Source: Pedobacter sp. UBA4863 (lineage in GTDB: Bacteria; Bacteroidota; Bacteroidia; Sphingobacteriales; Sphingobacteriaceae). Taken from it: DNA of 23,022 nt. The stretch spans positions 151,207 through 174,228 of the forward strand of contig NZ_DHDZ01000033.1 in NCBI RefSeq assembly GCF_002399615.1, given 5' to 3'. Below the pieces are notes generated by a model. That model did not search any database, was not told the origin of the DNA, and saw only the letters and a program-made list of their open reading frames with translations. Positions within the stretch are counted from its first letter, which is position 1, and each line of letters opens with the position of its first letter. The translations under genes were made by a program, and so were the position numbers. Below, in pieces: positions 13,180 through 20,282 of this stretch.

Positions 13180-14481
13180 TTGTTAAAGCTCCTAACATAT
13201 AAAACACCTTCCAAATTCTTTTCAGAATTTGATAACCATTATAGTTATCTTAATCTGAAACAGGTAAGAACCATTAGCAGTGTTATCTTTATCATTAGTT
13301 GCACTATGCGCTTTTTATCTCTTGTTTTTTACAAAGAGGTTGTACAGTGGCACTATTATACAGAACTTTCGGTTTGTATCTGGATACAGTTTTTTGGTTC
13401 GGCAATCTTTTTTGCATCCTGTACGTATGCGCTTAATCCCACAAAATCTACAAAAAGGCAACGAAAAGGGCTTGTTGTATTGTTTATCATTTACATGCTT
13501 ACCATGAGTTTTAGTGTAAGCTATATTATGGCGTTACACAACGCAAAGAACATGCTTACCATGTTTTTAATTGGCATTGCTACCGTAAGTTTGTTCTTTG
13601 TCATCGAATTTAGGACTATTGTTTTTGTGGTATCATATATCGTGCTGATTTATTTTTTGGCGCTAGTATTTCCAGCTTTACCTGTTCAACAAAAAATAAT
13701 TAATAGCATGGCTGCCATTATACTTGGCGTTACCTTGCTGGTATTTTCTAGATACAGCTATTATTTCAAATCGAAACATTTTGTAAAAATTAAGGAACTT
13801 GAAGAAAAAAATCAGCAAATTTCACACTTAAACGGACAAAAAGGGGAAATTTTAGCGTTTGTTGCTCATGATTTGAGGTCGCCTTTAAATAACATTGAAG
13901 CTTTGGGCAATTTAATGTTAATTGAAAATGAAGGCAACAACGAGGCCAAAATGATTGTAAATGCAGCATCTCAGGCCAAAAATATTATTAACGATCTCAT
14001 TGAAGCTGCCAAGCAAGAGCACCCCATTTTTTCGAAAGAACCTATCTCGTTAAATCGTTTTGTGAACGATTTAGCAGCTAAGTGGCAAACCAATACCGAT
14101 AGAAAAATTAGGTTTTATGCTGATAAAGAAGATATTGTAATTAATGCAAATCCATCTAAACTAGAGCGTGTTATTGATAATTTAATTGGTAATGCTTTTA
14201 AATTCTCGAGTATATGCAAACCTGTAGATATTACCATTACCAAAAAGGATCATTCGGCTTTCATAAAAATAGTAGATTTTGGCATAGGCATCCCGAAAGA
14301 GATGCAGGCGCATGTTTTTGAGCAATTTTCTAAAGCTGGCCGACAAGGCTTAATGGGCGAAAAATCAATTGGCCTGGGGCTGCATATTTCTCATAAAATT
14401 ATTGAGCAACACAACGGGGAGCTTTATGTAAATAGTACCGAAAACGAAGGAACTACTTTTACCATTCAACTACCTGCTTAA
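13180..14481 (+). CDS. Membrane sensor histidine kinase, orphan
   Basis: 433 residues if translation begins at TTG 13180. The first in-frame ATG encodes M43, inside the first membrane helix, so an upstream non-ATG start is needed; an in-frame stop at 13168-13170 limits the choice. Six hydrophobic helices (roughly 33-52, 64-83, 98-117, 126-143, 145-164, 174-190) form a 6-TM sensor with no periplasmic domain. A short coiled linker (202-222) follows. The kinase core has H230 in AFVAHDLRSPLNN, N box VIDNLIGNAFKFS (331-343, N338), G1 DFGIG (366-370), an F box and G2 GLGL (398-401). It autophosphorylates H230 and passes the phosphate to a response regulator, but none is encoded here. The signal is unknown. 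Confidence 0.9.
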   Translation: MLKLLTYKTPSKFFSEFDNHYSYLNLKQVRTISSVIFIISCTMRFLSLVFYKEVVQWHYYTELSVCIWIQFFGSAIFFASCTYALNPTKSTKRQRKGLVVLFIIYMLTMSFSVSYIMALHNAKNMLTMFLIGIATVSLFFVIEFRTIVFVVSYIVLIYFLALVFPALPVQQKIINSMAAIILGVTLLVFSRYSYYFKSKHFVKIKELEEKNQQISHLNGQKGEILAFVAHDLRSPLNNIEALGNLMLIENEGNNEAKMIVNAASQAKNIINDLIEAAKQEHPIFSKEPISLNRFVNDLAAKWQTNTDRKIRFYADKEDIVINANPSKLERVIDNLIGNAFKFSSICKPVDITITKKDHSAFIKIVDFGIGIPKEMQAHVFEQFSKAGRQGLMGEKSIGLGLHISHKIIEQHNGELYVNSTENEGTTFTIQLPA

Positions 14482-14485
14482 TTAT

Positions 14486-15934
14486 TTAATCGTCGTCTGC
14501 TATTTTACCTGCAAATAAATCCTTACTAAAATTAACCAAGAAAAGTTCTTTTTTTGCCCTTGTTACGGCGGTATATAGCCAACGCATAAAATCCAGGTCA
14601 ACCATGTCTTCTGTTAAAAAACCTTGATCTACAAAAACGGCATCCCATTGGCCACCTTGCGCCTTATGACAAGTTACCGCATAGGCAAATTTAATTTGTA
14701 GCGCATTGTAATATGGATCTTGCTTAATGGCCTGCAAACGTTCTTTTCTGTTAACGATATGTTCGTAATCTAACAGCAGGCCTTCATATAATTTTTTACT
14801 GGCTTGGTATGGTAAATTTGGGCTTTCGAGCTGTAAAGTATCTAGCAACACCTTACAGGTAATTGTACCTACATCAGGAAAATCTATCAATTCTAATTGT
14901 ACTTCGGCAAACCTAAAACCATAACGTTCTTCTTCTCGGCGTACTCTAATAATTTTTGCCATATCGCCATTGGCAATAAAAGCGGCTTCGTTATCTTCGG
15001 GCAGCCAAAAATAATTGTTACGCACCACCATAATGTAGTCTCCCCCACTTAACTCTTCGTCTCTATAAAGTAGTCTTGCCCTTATTTGATTATTGTAGAT
15101 ATTTGCCGATTTATTAGATCTGCACACCACTAGGGTATTTTCTAATCCGTACTTACCGTAGGCATATTCTAATCCTTCTACAAATTTTATCCCTGTCATC
15201 CTAAAGATATCTTTGTAACCCTGGGTGATAAACTTAGGCCATTTAGGCTTGTTTTCGTAACTGCTCACCAATTTTCTTAACATGGTAGCATTGGCTAAAA
15301 TGCCCGATTTTTTTTCTTGCCTAACCACTTCTGTAAGTTCTACACAAGTTACCTCTAAATGAAAGTTACTACTTAAATATTCGGGATTTAGCGCTGGACT
15401 ATTTACACTGCCCACAGGCGGAAGTTGTGCCGTATCTCCAACAAAAAGTAGGTAGCAGTTTTTAGATTGGCCTTCTGGCGATGGCTGAAAAACAAACTGC
15501 AATAAATCTCCCAGAAAAGAAGAACCATTTTGTGCACTCCACTCGTCGGCAATCATAGAAGCCTCATCTATAATAAAGACAGTATCCTGTGCTAAATTTG
15601 GTGCCAGCTGAAACACCGTATCTATACTTACGGCACTTTTCTTTCTGTAAATTTTTTTATGGATAGTTAAGGCTTTTTTTTGTGTGTAGTTACTCATTAC
15701 TTTAGCAGCCCTACCCGTAGGTGCCAACAGTATGCTTTTAAGTCCGAATTTTGGCAAAGCTTTTACCAGTGCCGCTACCGAGGTGGTTTTTCCGGTTCCG
15801 GCATAACCTTTTAAAACAAAGCAGTTTTCTTCGTTAGTTTTGCTTAAAAAATTGGCAACTTCTCTGCAAAAGCGCAATTGTTCTTTTGTTGGGGCAAAAG
15901 GGTACGATTGTGCAATTAAACTGGCTTTATCCAT
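14486..15934 (-). CDS. RecD-like SF1B ATP-dependent DNA helicase
   Basis: 482 residues from ATG 15934; a TTG at 15949 would add five residues but lies upstream of a promoter-like box, so I prefer the ATG. Superfamily 1 motifs: Q-motif region PFAPTKEQ, Walker A GYAGTGKTT (43-51), motif Ia APTGRAA, Walker B IIDEAS (121-126), motif III FVGDTAQLPPVGS (164-176), and C-terminal motifs TCHKAQGGQW and YTAVTRAKKELFLV. These match the RecD/Pif1 (SF1B, 5'-3') group, the short type without RecBC partners. Its role is probably in DNA repair or replication, inferred. It converges with the kinase gene, their stops only 4 nt apart, and no clear terminator lies between. Confidence 0.9.
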   Translation of the reverse strand: MDKASLIAQSYPFAPTKEQLRFCREVANFLSKTNEENCFVLKGYAGTGKTTSVAALVKALPKFGLKSILLAPTGRAAKVMSNYTQKKALTIHKKIYRKKSAVSIDTVFQLAPNLAQDTVFIIDEASMIADEWSAQNGSSFLGDLLQFVFQPSPEGQSKNCYLLFVGDTAQLPPVGSVNSPALNPEYLSSNFHLEVTCVELTEVVRQEKKSGILANATMLRKLVSSYENKPKWPKFITQGYKDIFRMTGIKFVEGLEYAYGKYGLENTLVVCRSNKSANIYNNQIRARLLYRDEELSGGDYIMVVRNNYFWLPEDNEAAFIANGDMAKIIRVRREEERYGFRFAEVQLELIDFPDVGTITCKVLLDTLQLESPNLPYQASKKLYEGLLLDYEHIVNRKERLQAIKQDPYYNALQIKFAYAVTCHKAQGGQWDAVFVDQGFLTEDMVDLDFMRWLYTAVTRAKKELFLVNFSKDLFAGKIADDD

Positions 15935-15938
15935 TTGG

Positions 15939-15946
15939 CAAATATG
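15939..15946 (-). promoter_or_regulatory. Near-consensus -7 box (CATATTTG) of the helicase gene
   Basis: One mismatch to TAnnTTTG, on the minus strand and 4 nt upstream of the ATG at 15934. The same close spacing is seen at rrf2, DUF3822, coaD and pyrE. Confidence 0.35.
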
Positions 15947-15953
15947 CAAAATA

Positions 15954-16045
15954 TGCCACAGATGTTATTAACCTGAACTAAATCAGCAAGCTTAAATATG
16001 ATAATTTAATTCATTTTCACTAAAAACATCTATGCATCTGTGGCA
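15954..16045. repeat. 11-bp inverted repeat in the helicase/DUF3822 intergenic region
   Basis: TGCCACAGATG (15954-15964) and CATCTGTGGCA (16035-16045) are perfect inverted copies 70 nt apart. The ATCTGTGGCA phrase is, from memory, common in dispersed intergenic repeats of this phylum, so this may be a decayed repeat element. Confidence 0.5.
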
Positions 16046-16072
16046 ATCAAACTCATTTTAAAATAAAAAAAC

Positions 16073-16080
16073 TATTTTTG
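16073..16080 (+). promoter_or_regulatory. -7 promoter box (TATTTTTG) of the DUF3822-rsmD transcript
   Basis: An exact TAnnTTTG match, 7 nt before the ATG at 16088, giving an extremely short or absent leader. Confidence 0.5.
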
Positions 16081-16087
16081 TGGATAC

Positions 16088-16912
16088 ATGAACAATAACA
16101 GCATTTTATTAATTGATCCGAACTTTGAACCAGCTGAGAGCAAAAATTTGAGCCTGTTGGTTAAAATAGGTGCCGATACTTTTTCTTATGCCATAACAAA
16201 CGCCACAGAAAAAACCTTACTTGCTGTTTACGATGAGCAAGAATGTGAAAATGGTTACGACAAATTACAGGAACGCTTAAAAACAGATGCTTATTTAAAG
16301 CTCCCTTATAAAGAAGTTAAGATAGCTGCCCATACCCAGAATATTATTTTTGTGCCGCAAGAACTGTTTAACCAAAACGACACGGTTCTTTACACCAAGT
16401 TTTTTACTGAAACAGACGTTGAAAATGTATATGTTCAACCCAGTTTACAACAAAGCGTACAAACTATCTTCGCTTTGCCACCAACAGCAGAAAAAATAAT
16501 TGGCGAACATTGGCCAAACAGTACTAAGCTTCAGCATAATGCAGGGTTAATTGAATTAGCTGCCCAAATAGAAACAGCTAGTATAATTATAGATTTCTCC
16601 GTTAGTTCATTTCAAATCATCTACATTAACCGCAATAAAATTACTTTTTCACAAAGTTATCAATTTGATAATTTAGATGAGTTAACCTATTATATCATAT
16701 TAATTATTAACGAGTTAAACATAAATACCAAACAAACTAATTTAAAGCTGTGCGGAATTATACACGAAGACGATGAGAAGTGGAATTTGCTTGCCCAATA
16801 CTTTGAAAAGGTTAATTTATGGGTAGCAACACCTTCATTAAACACCGATATTTTAGATGATATGCCGGCTCATTATTACACCAGCTTACTTGCACTACAG
16901 CAATGCGTATAG
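16088..16912 (+). CDS. DUF3822 family protein
   Basis: 274 residues, soluble, no signal peptide. It matches the Bacteroidota family DUF3822 in its N terminus (ILLIDPNFEPAESKNLSLLVKIGADTFSYAI) and in its place directly upstream of rsmD. Two strand-rich halves (first ~100 residues; then from IIIDFSVSSFQIIYINRNKI at about 166-185) suggest a duplicated actin/ribonuclease-H-like fold of the PilM/FtsA type; this is an inference from pattern only. No catalytic motif is visible. The stop codon overlaps the rsmD start by 10 nt, so the two are translationally coupled and a link to ribosome modification or pantothenate/CoA metabolism is possible but unproven. Confidence 0.82.
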   Translation: MNNNSILLIDPNFEPAESKNLSLLVKIGADTFSYAITNATEKTLLAVYDEQECENGYDKLQERLKTDAYLKLPYKEVKIAAHTQNIIFVPQELFNQNDTVLYTKFFTETDVENVYVQPSLQQSVQTIFALPPTAEKIIGEHWPNSTKLQHNAGLIELAAQIETASIIIDFSVSSFQIIYINRNKITFSQSYQFDNLDELTYYIILIINELNINTKQTNLKLCGIIHEDDEKWNLLAQYFEKVNLWVATPSLNTDILDDMPAHYYTSLLALQQCV

Positions 16913-17445
16913 TTGGCGGTAAATTAAAGGGCCTGCAGTTTCATGCACCAGCAAAACTTCCTGTAAGGCCAACTACAGATATGGCTAAAGAGGCCTTGTT
17001 TAATATTTTGCTAAACAGTTATGATTTTGAAGAATGTACCATACTCGATTTGTTTACTGGAACAGGAAGTGTTAGCATTGAATTTGCCTCTCGGGATACA
17101 CAAAGTATTACCTCGGTAGATAAACACCCTGGTTGTGTGGCTTGGTTAAAAACGGTGAAAGAGAAACATCATTTAGAAAACATTGCCATTTACAAAGCAG
17201 ATGCTTTTAAATTTTTAACACAAACTTCAGAAAAATACGATATTATATTTGCCGATCCACCGTATGATTTACCTAACATTCCTTTGTTGCCACAGTTGGT
17301 ACAACAATATCAATTGTTAAATGAAAATGGCGTTTTAGTTGTAGAACATCCGTCAACGCTTAAGTTAAACCAACAACCCGGATATACCGAAACAAGGAAA
17401 TATGGCTATTCATCGTTCAGTTTCTTTAAGAAGATAAAAGAATAA
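16903..17445 (+). CDS. rsmD: 16S rRNA (guanine(966)-N2)-methyltransferase RsmD
   Basis: 180 residues. It methylates G966 of 16S rRNA in the assembled 30S subunit, using SAM. The N terminus MRIVGGKLKGLQF and RPTTDMAKEALFNIL (22-35) are diagnostic. The SAM-binding motif I is LDLFTGTGSVSIEFAS (48-63) and the catalytic DPPY is at 118-121. The length fits the family. It overlaps DUF3822 by 10 nt; coaD follows after 101 nt with its own promoter box. The rsmD-coaD neighbourhood is also common in other phyla. Confidence 0.95.
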   Translation: MRIVGGKLKGLQFHAPAKLPVRPTTDMAKEALFNILLNSYDFEECTILDLFTGTGSVSIEFASRDTQSITSVDKHPGCVAWLKTVKEKHHLENIAIYKADAFKFLTQTSEKYDIIFADPPYDLPNIPLLPQLVQQYQLLNENGVLVVEHPSTLKLNQQPGYTETRKYGYSSFSFFKKIKE

Positions 17446-17535
17446 GGGTTAAAAAACAGGGACTAGTTTTCAACGTCTCTCCTATTATAAACATCATCTT
17501 TATTTCTTATTTTTTGCTCATTAATCCTATTAAAC

Positions 17536-17543
17536 TATATTTG
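17536..17543 (+). promoter_or_regulatory. -7 promoter box (TATATTTG) of coaD
   Basis: An exact TAnnTTTG match only 3 nt before the coaD ATG (17547). The coaD fold begins at the first residues, so a later start is not possible; the transcript is expected to be leaderless. Confidence 0.5.
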
Positions 17544-17546
17544 GAT

Positions 17547-18008
17547 ATGAAAATCGCTTTATTTCCTGGCTCGTTTGACCCCATTACTATTGCCCATGTA
17601 GATATTTTGAAACGAGCATTGCCTTTGTTCGATAAAATTGTGGTAGGTATTGGCTTAAATAGTTCAAAACAAAATTTCTTGTCTGCCGAGAAAAGAGAGG
17701 AAATTGTAAATAGCATTTTTGTTAACGATAGCAATGTACAAGTACAAACTTACCAAGGCTTAACTATCGATTTCTGTAAAAAAATTGGTGCCAATTATAT
17801 GGTTAGGGGTATCCGTTCTGCTTCAGATTTTGAATACGAAAGGGCCATTGCCCAAATTAACAAAAGCATGATGCCCGAAGTAGAAACAATCATCCTGTTA
17901 AGCAAGCCCGAATATTCTGCCATTAGCTCAACCATTGTGAGAGATATTTTAAGAAACAACGGCGATGTAAGTCAATTTGTGCCTAAAGAGGCTTTGCGCT
18001 TTTTTTAG
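17547..18008 (+). CDS. coaD: Phosphopantetheine adenylyltransferase
   Basis: 153 residues from ATG 17547. An in-frame TTG at 17514 would add 11 residues before the conserved MKIALFPGSFDPIT start, so I reject it. CoaD transfers AMP from ATP to 4'-phosphopantetheine, the next-to-last step of coenzyme A synthesis. Motifs: PGSFDP (7-12), T14-I-A-H17 (the T/HxGH nucleotide-binding motif, with Ala for the usual Gly), YMVRGIRSASDFEYE (84-98) and ISSTIVRDI (126-134). The length is slightly below the usual ~160. Its stop codon directly abuts the stop of the convergent lipoprotein gene. Confidence 0.95.
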   Translation: MKIALFPGSFDPITIAHVDILKRALPLFDKIVVGIGLNSSKQNFLSAEKREEIVNSIFVNDSNVQVQTYQGLTIDFCKKIGANYMVRGIRSASDFEYERAIAQINKSMMPEVETIILLSKPEYSAISSTIVRDILRNNGDVSQFVPKEALRFF

Positions 18009-18434
18009 CTATTGCAGTAAATAAATTGCAGTGCCGGTAATGGTAACAAGAACGTATTTAAACTGCGTTTTGTTCTCTTCAACTACCTTATACTTTACAC
18101 CATCAATAATTAGCTCTTTTGTTTGTTTATTAAAGCTGAAGGGCACCGTTTTATTGGCAGTAGTTTCGCCATCACATTTCTTAAGGCCATAATTTCTAAT
18201 CATTGTACCATCTGCCTTAAATAAAAAAGTATCATCTTGTTCGCACTCTGGCACGGCGAAATAGAAATTAGTCCCACTGGGATTTGTTGAAGCATTCAAA
18301 TCTTTCATTCCAAATTTCCACGTCTTGGAAGTCAGCACATCTATCATTTGCTCATGTTCCTCTTTTTTACAAGCAAAGAGCAATGTAAAGAGTAAAAAAA
18401 CAGAAAGGGCTGAAATTTGAGTTGTTCTTTTCAT
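18009..18434 (-). CDS. Small lipoprotein, lipocalin-like
   Basis: 141 residues. A lipoprotein signal peptide is clear: basic MKRT, hydrophobic core, lipobox LFAC with C22 as the lipidated residue, followed by KKEE. The mature part has a W in the first strand (SKTWKFG), two cysteines (in VPECEQ and KKCDGE) that could form a disulfide, and alternating strands (DTFLFKADGTMIRNYG, KELIIDGVKYKVVEE, FKYVLVTITG) like the lipocalin-type lipoproteins common in this phylum. Function unknown. The gene converges with coaD: their stops are directly adjacent, with no terminator between. It starts 58 nt after the NUDIX gene. Confidence 0.8.
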   Translation of the reverse strand: MKRTTQISALSVFLLFTLLFACKKEEHEQMIDVLTSKTWKFGMKDLNASTNPSGTNFYFAVPECEQDDTFLFKADGTMIRNYGLKKCDGETTANKTVPFSFNKQTKELIIDGVKYKVVEENKTQFKYVLVTITGTAIYLLQ

Positions 18435-18492
18435 ATTATTAACAAACGTTCGAAATTACAACTTATTGGTAAACTTTATTAACTCAAGCATT

Positions 18493-19104
18493 TCAAATCA
18501 AATGCTCACTCCTCAAAACATCTACTATTAAAGGATAGGTGTTTTCTATTTTCACTTTAATGTTTTGCGGAGCTACCCAAACTGCTGCTGTAATACCTTC
18601 TTCTACTTGAGGTATCAATTTCGGGCTACCTTTCACGTTCATTTTATACCAACTAGTTCGTTTTAAGATAAGTTCTCCGTTCATTTCATACACATGATAG
18701 GTTTTGCAAATGCTATCGTTACGTTTTGCTATTTTAACGCCACACTCCTCTTCAACCTCACGTACGGCCGCATCCTTTACTTTTTCGCCTTTATCTACTT
18801 TCCCTTTTGGCAAATCCCATTTTTTGTGCCTAAAGATAAAAAGAAACTCGCCTTGGGCATTGGCAACCAAACCACCGGCCGCCTTAATAACTGTTAAATC
18901 GTTTTTAATCTTTTTAAATACCACAGTCGCATTTTTTGTTACTAACAAATAGTTCTTTCCCTTGCTACCCTTTATTTTTTCGTAAAACGACCTAAACTCA
19001 AAGCCATCTTCCTCAATCTGTTGAATTTTATCCCCTATTAAAGAAGGGTTGTGAGTTATAAACAAAGTGTTGTCGTTAATATAAATTCTGTATTTTTGTG
19101 CCAT
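18493..19104 (-). CDS. NUDIX hydrolase
   Basis: 203 residues. A complete Nudix box, G-x5-E-x7-R-E-V-x-E-E-x-G-V, spans residues 101-123 (G101, E107, R115, E116, E118, E119, G122), preceded by KWDLPKGK. A ~70-residue N-terminal part without a known motif precedes it. The enzyme hydrolyses a nucleoside diphosphate linked to another group; the LPKGKVDKGE pattern is also seen in diadenosine-polyphosphate and diphosphoinositol hydrolases, but the substrate is not determined. Its start codon overlaps that of the divergent pyrE within CATG (19102-19105). No good promoter box is visible for it; it would have to lie inside pyrE. Confidence 0.9.
   Translation of the reverse strand: MAQKYRIYINDNTLFITHNPSLIGDKIQQIEEDGFEFRSFYEKIKGSKGKNYLLVTKNATVVFKKIKNDLTVIKAAGGLVANAQGEFLFIFRHKKWDLPKGKVDKGEKVKDAAVREVEEECGVKIAKRNDSICKTYHVYEMNGELILKRTSWYKMNVKGSPKLIPQVEEGITAAVWVAPQNIKVKIENTYPLIVDVLRSEHLI
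19091..19098 (+). promoter_or_regulatory. -7 promoter box (TATTTTTG) of pyrE
   Basis: An exact TAnnTTTG match 4 nt before the pyrE ATG, lying inside the first codons of the opposite-strand NUDIX gene. Confidence 0.5.
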
Positions 19105-19756
19105 GTATAATAAAAGTGATATTGAATTAAAGGTAGCTGAATTTTTATTACAAATAAAAGCAATTAAACTACAACCTGCTAATCCATTTACTTGGGCATC
19201 GGGTTGGAAATCGCCTATCTACTGTGATAACCGGATAACTTTATCTCACCCTTCGGTAAGAACTTACATTCGTCAGAAACTAGCACAACTTATACAAGAA
19301 GAGTATGGAGCTGTTGATGTAATTGCAGGAGTGGCTACTGCCGGTATTCCGCAAGGTGTATTAGTTGCACAAGAATTGGGCTTACCTTTTATTTACGTAA
19401 GAGCTAAAGCAAAAGAGCACGGCACAGGAAGCCTTATTGAAGGCGAAATTGTAGAAGGCCAAAGAGTAGTAGTGATTGAAGATTTAATTTCTACAGGGAA
19501 AAGCAGTTTACAAGCAGTAGAAGCTTTACGTAATGCTGGCTTATCTGTAGCTGGCCTGGTAGCTATCTTTACGTATGGTTTTCAACAAGCCGACGATAAC
19601 TTTGCCGCTGCTAAATGTAGATTTTCAACACTTTCTAACTACAGAGCTTTAATAGATTATGCCGCAGAACATGCTATTATTGCTAAATCAGATATCGAAT
19701 TCCTAAACAAATGGCGTGAAAATCCAGCTGAATGGGGACAAGGCGAAATGGTATAA
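19103..19756 (+). CDS. pyrE: Orotate phosphoribosyltransferase
   Basis: 217 residues. Converts orotate and PRPP to orotidine 5'-monophosphate in pyrimidine synthesis. Visible features: the FTWASGWKSPIYCDNR substrate region (29-44), ATAGIPQG (79-85 region), the YVRAKAKEHGTG loop (98-109) that closes over the active site, and the PRPP motif VVVIEDLISTGKSS (122-135). The ATG at 19103 gives the usual family N terminus (MYNKSDIE); no later methionine is available before the fold begins. It shares the CATG with the divergent NUDIX start. The SRPBCC gene follows after 30 nt, in the same apparent transcript. Confidence 0.96.
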   Translation: MYNKSDIELKVAEFLLQIKAIKLQPANPFTWASGWKSPIYCDNRITLSHPSVRTYIRQKLAQLIQEEYGAVDVIAGVATAGIPQGVLVAQELGLPFIYVRAKAKEHGTGSLIEGEIVEGQRVVVIEDLISTGKSSLQAVEALRNAGLSVAGLVAIFTYGFQQADDNFAAAKCRFSTLSNYRALIDYAAEHAIIAKSDIEFLNKWRENPAEWGQGEMV

Positions 19757-19786
19757 ATTTATAGCCACACACAACATCTAACATAA

Positions 19787-20185
19787 ATGACAATTATTGA
19801 AAGTAACGCTGAAATTAATTTGCCTGTAGCACAAGTTTATCAATTTCTTGCTGATTTAAACAACCACCAACAGTTAATGCCAGAGAACATTTACAATTGG
19901 TCTTCTACGGCAGATACTGCAAGTTTTACCATCCAGAACATGGCTAAATTGGCAATCCATATTTCAGAAAGGGTTGAAAACCAAAAGTTAGTTGCTATAC
20001 CAACAGAAAAACCACCTTTTGATCTATCGTTAGAATGGAACCTAATTGATAACGGAGATGGAACTACCACTGCAAAACATATCATTTCGGCAGATTTGAA
20101 CATGATGATGAAAATGCTTGCTGCTGGCCCATTACAAAAGTTAGCAGATTACCAAACCAAAAGAGTGAAAGAGATTTTGGGTTAA
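19787..20185 (+). CDS. SRPBCC (START-like) family protein
   Basis: 132 residues. It begins with a strand, then VAQVYQFLADLNNHQQLMP (the helix-strand start common to SRPBCC/polyketide-cyclase-like proteins), alternating strands, and a long C-terminal helix (LAAGPLQKLADYQTKRVKEIL). This helix-grip fold forms a hydrophobic pocket for lipids or other small ligands; no catalytic residue can be picked. It follows pyrE by 30 nt and ends in a strong terminator, so the two form a short transcription unit. Whether it has any part in pyrimidine synthesis is unknown. Confidence 0.82.
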   Translation: MTIIESNAEINLPVAQVYQFLADLNNHQQLMPENIYNWSSTADTASFTIQNMAKLAIHISERVENQKLVAIPTEKPPFDLSLEWNLIDNGDGTTTAKHIISADLNMMMKMLAAGPLQKLADYQTKRVKEILG

Positions 20186-20192
20186 TAGTATC

Positions 20193-20222
20193 AAAGGAAG
20201 TTCAAAAGACTTCCTTTTTTTA
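20193..20222 (+). terminator. Intrinsic terminator after pyrE-SRPBCC
   Basis: AAAGGAAGT (20193-20201) and ACTTCCTTT (20209-20217) form a 9-bp stem with a 7-nt loop, running into eight T (20215-20222). Confidence 0.88.
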
Positions 20223-20282
20223 TACCTGCTAATTTTATTGTAGGCAAATAAAATCACACCACCATTTCTACACGGTAATTAC

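Noticed and set aside
15935..15949. Five-residue extension of the helicase from a TTG
   Set aside because: The ATG at 15934 fits better, and the extension overlaps a promoter-like CATATTTG box.
17514..17546. 11-residue N-terminal extension of CoaD from a TTG
   Set aside because: It precedes the conserved start of the fold and overlaps the TATATTTG promoter box.
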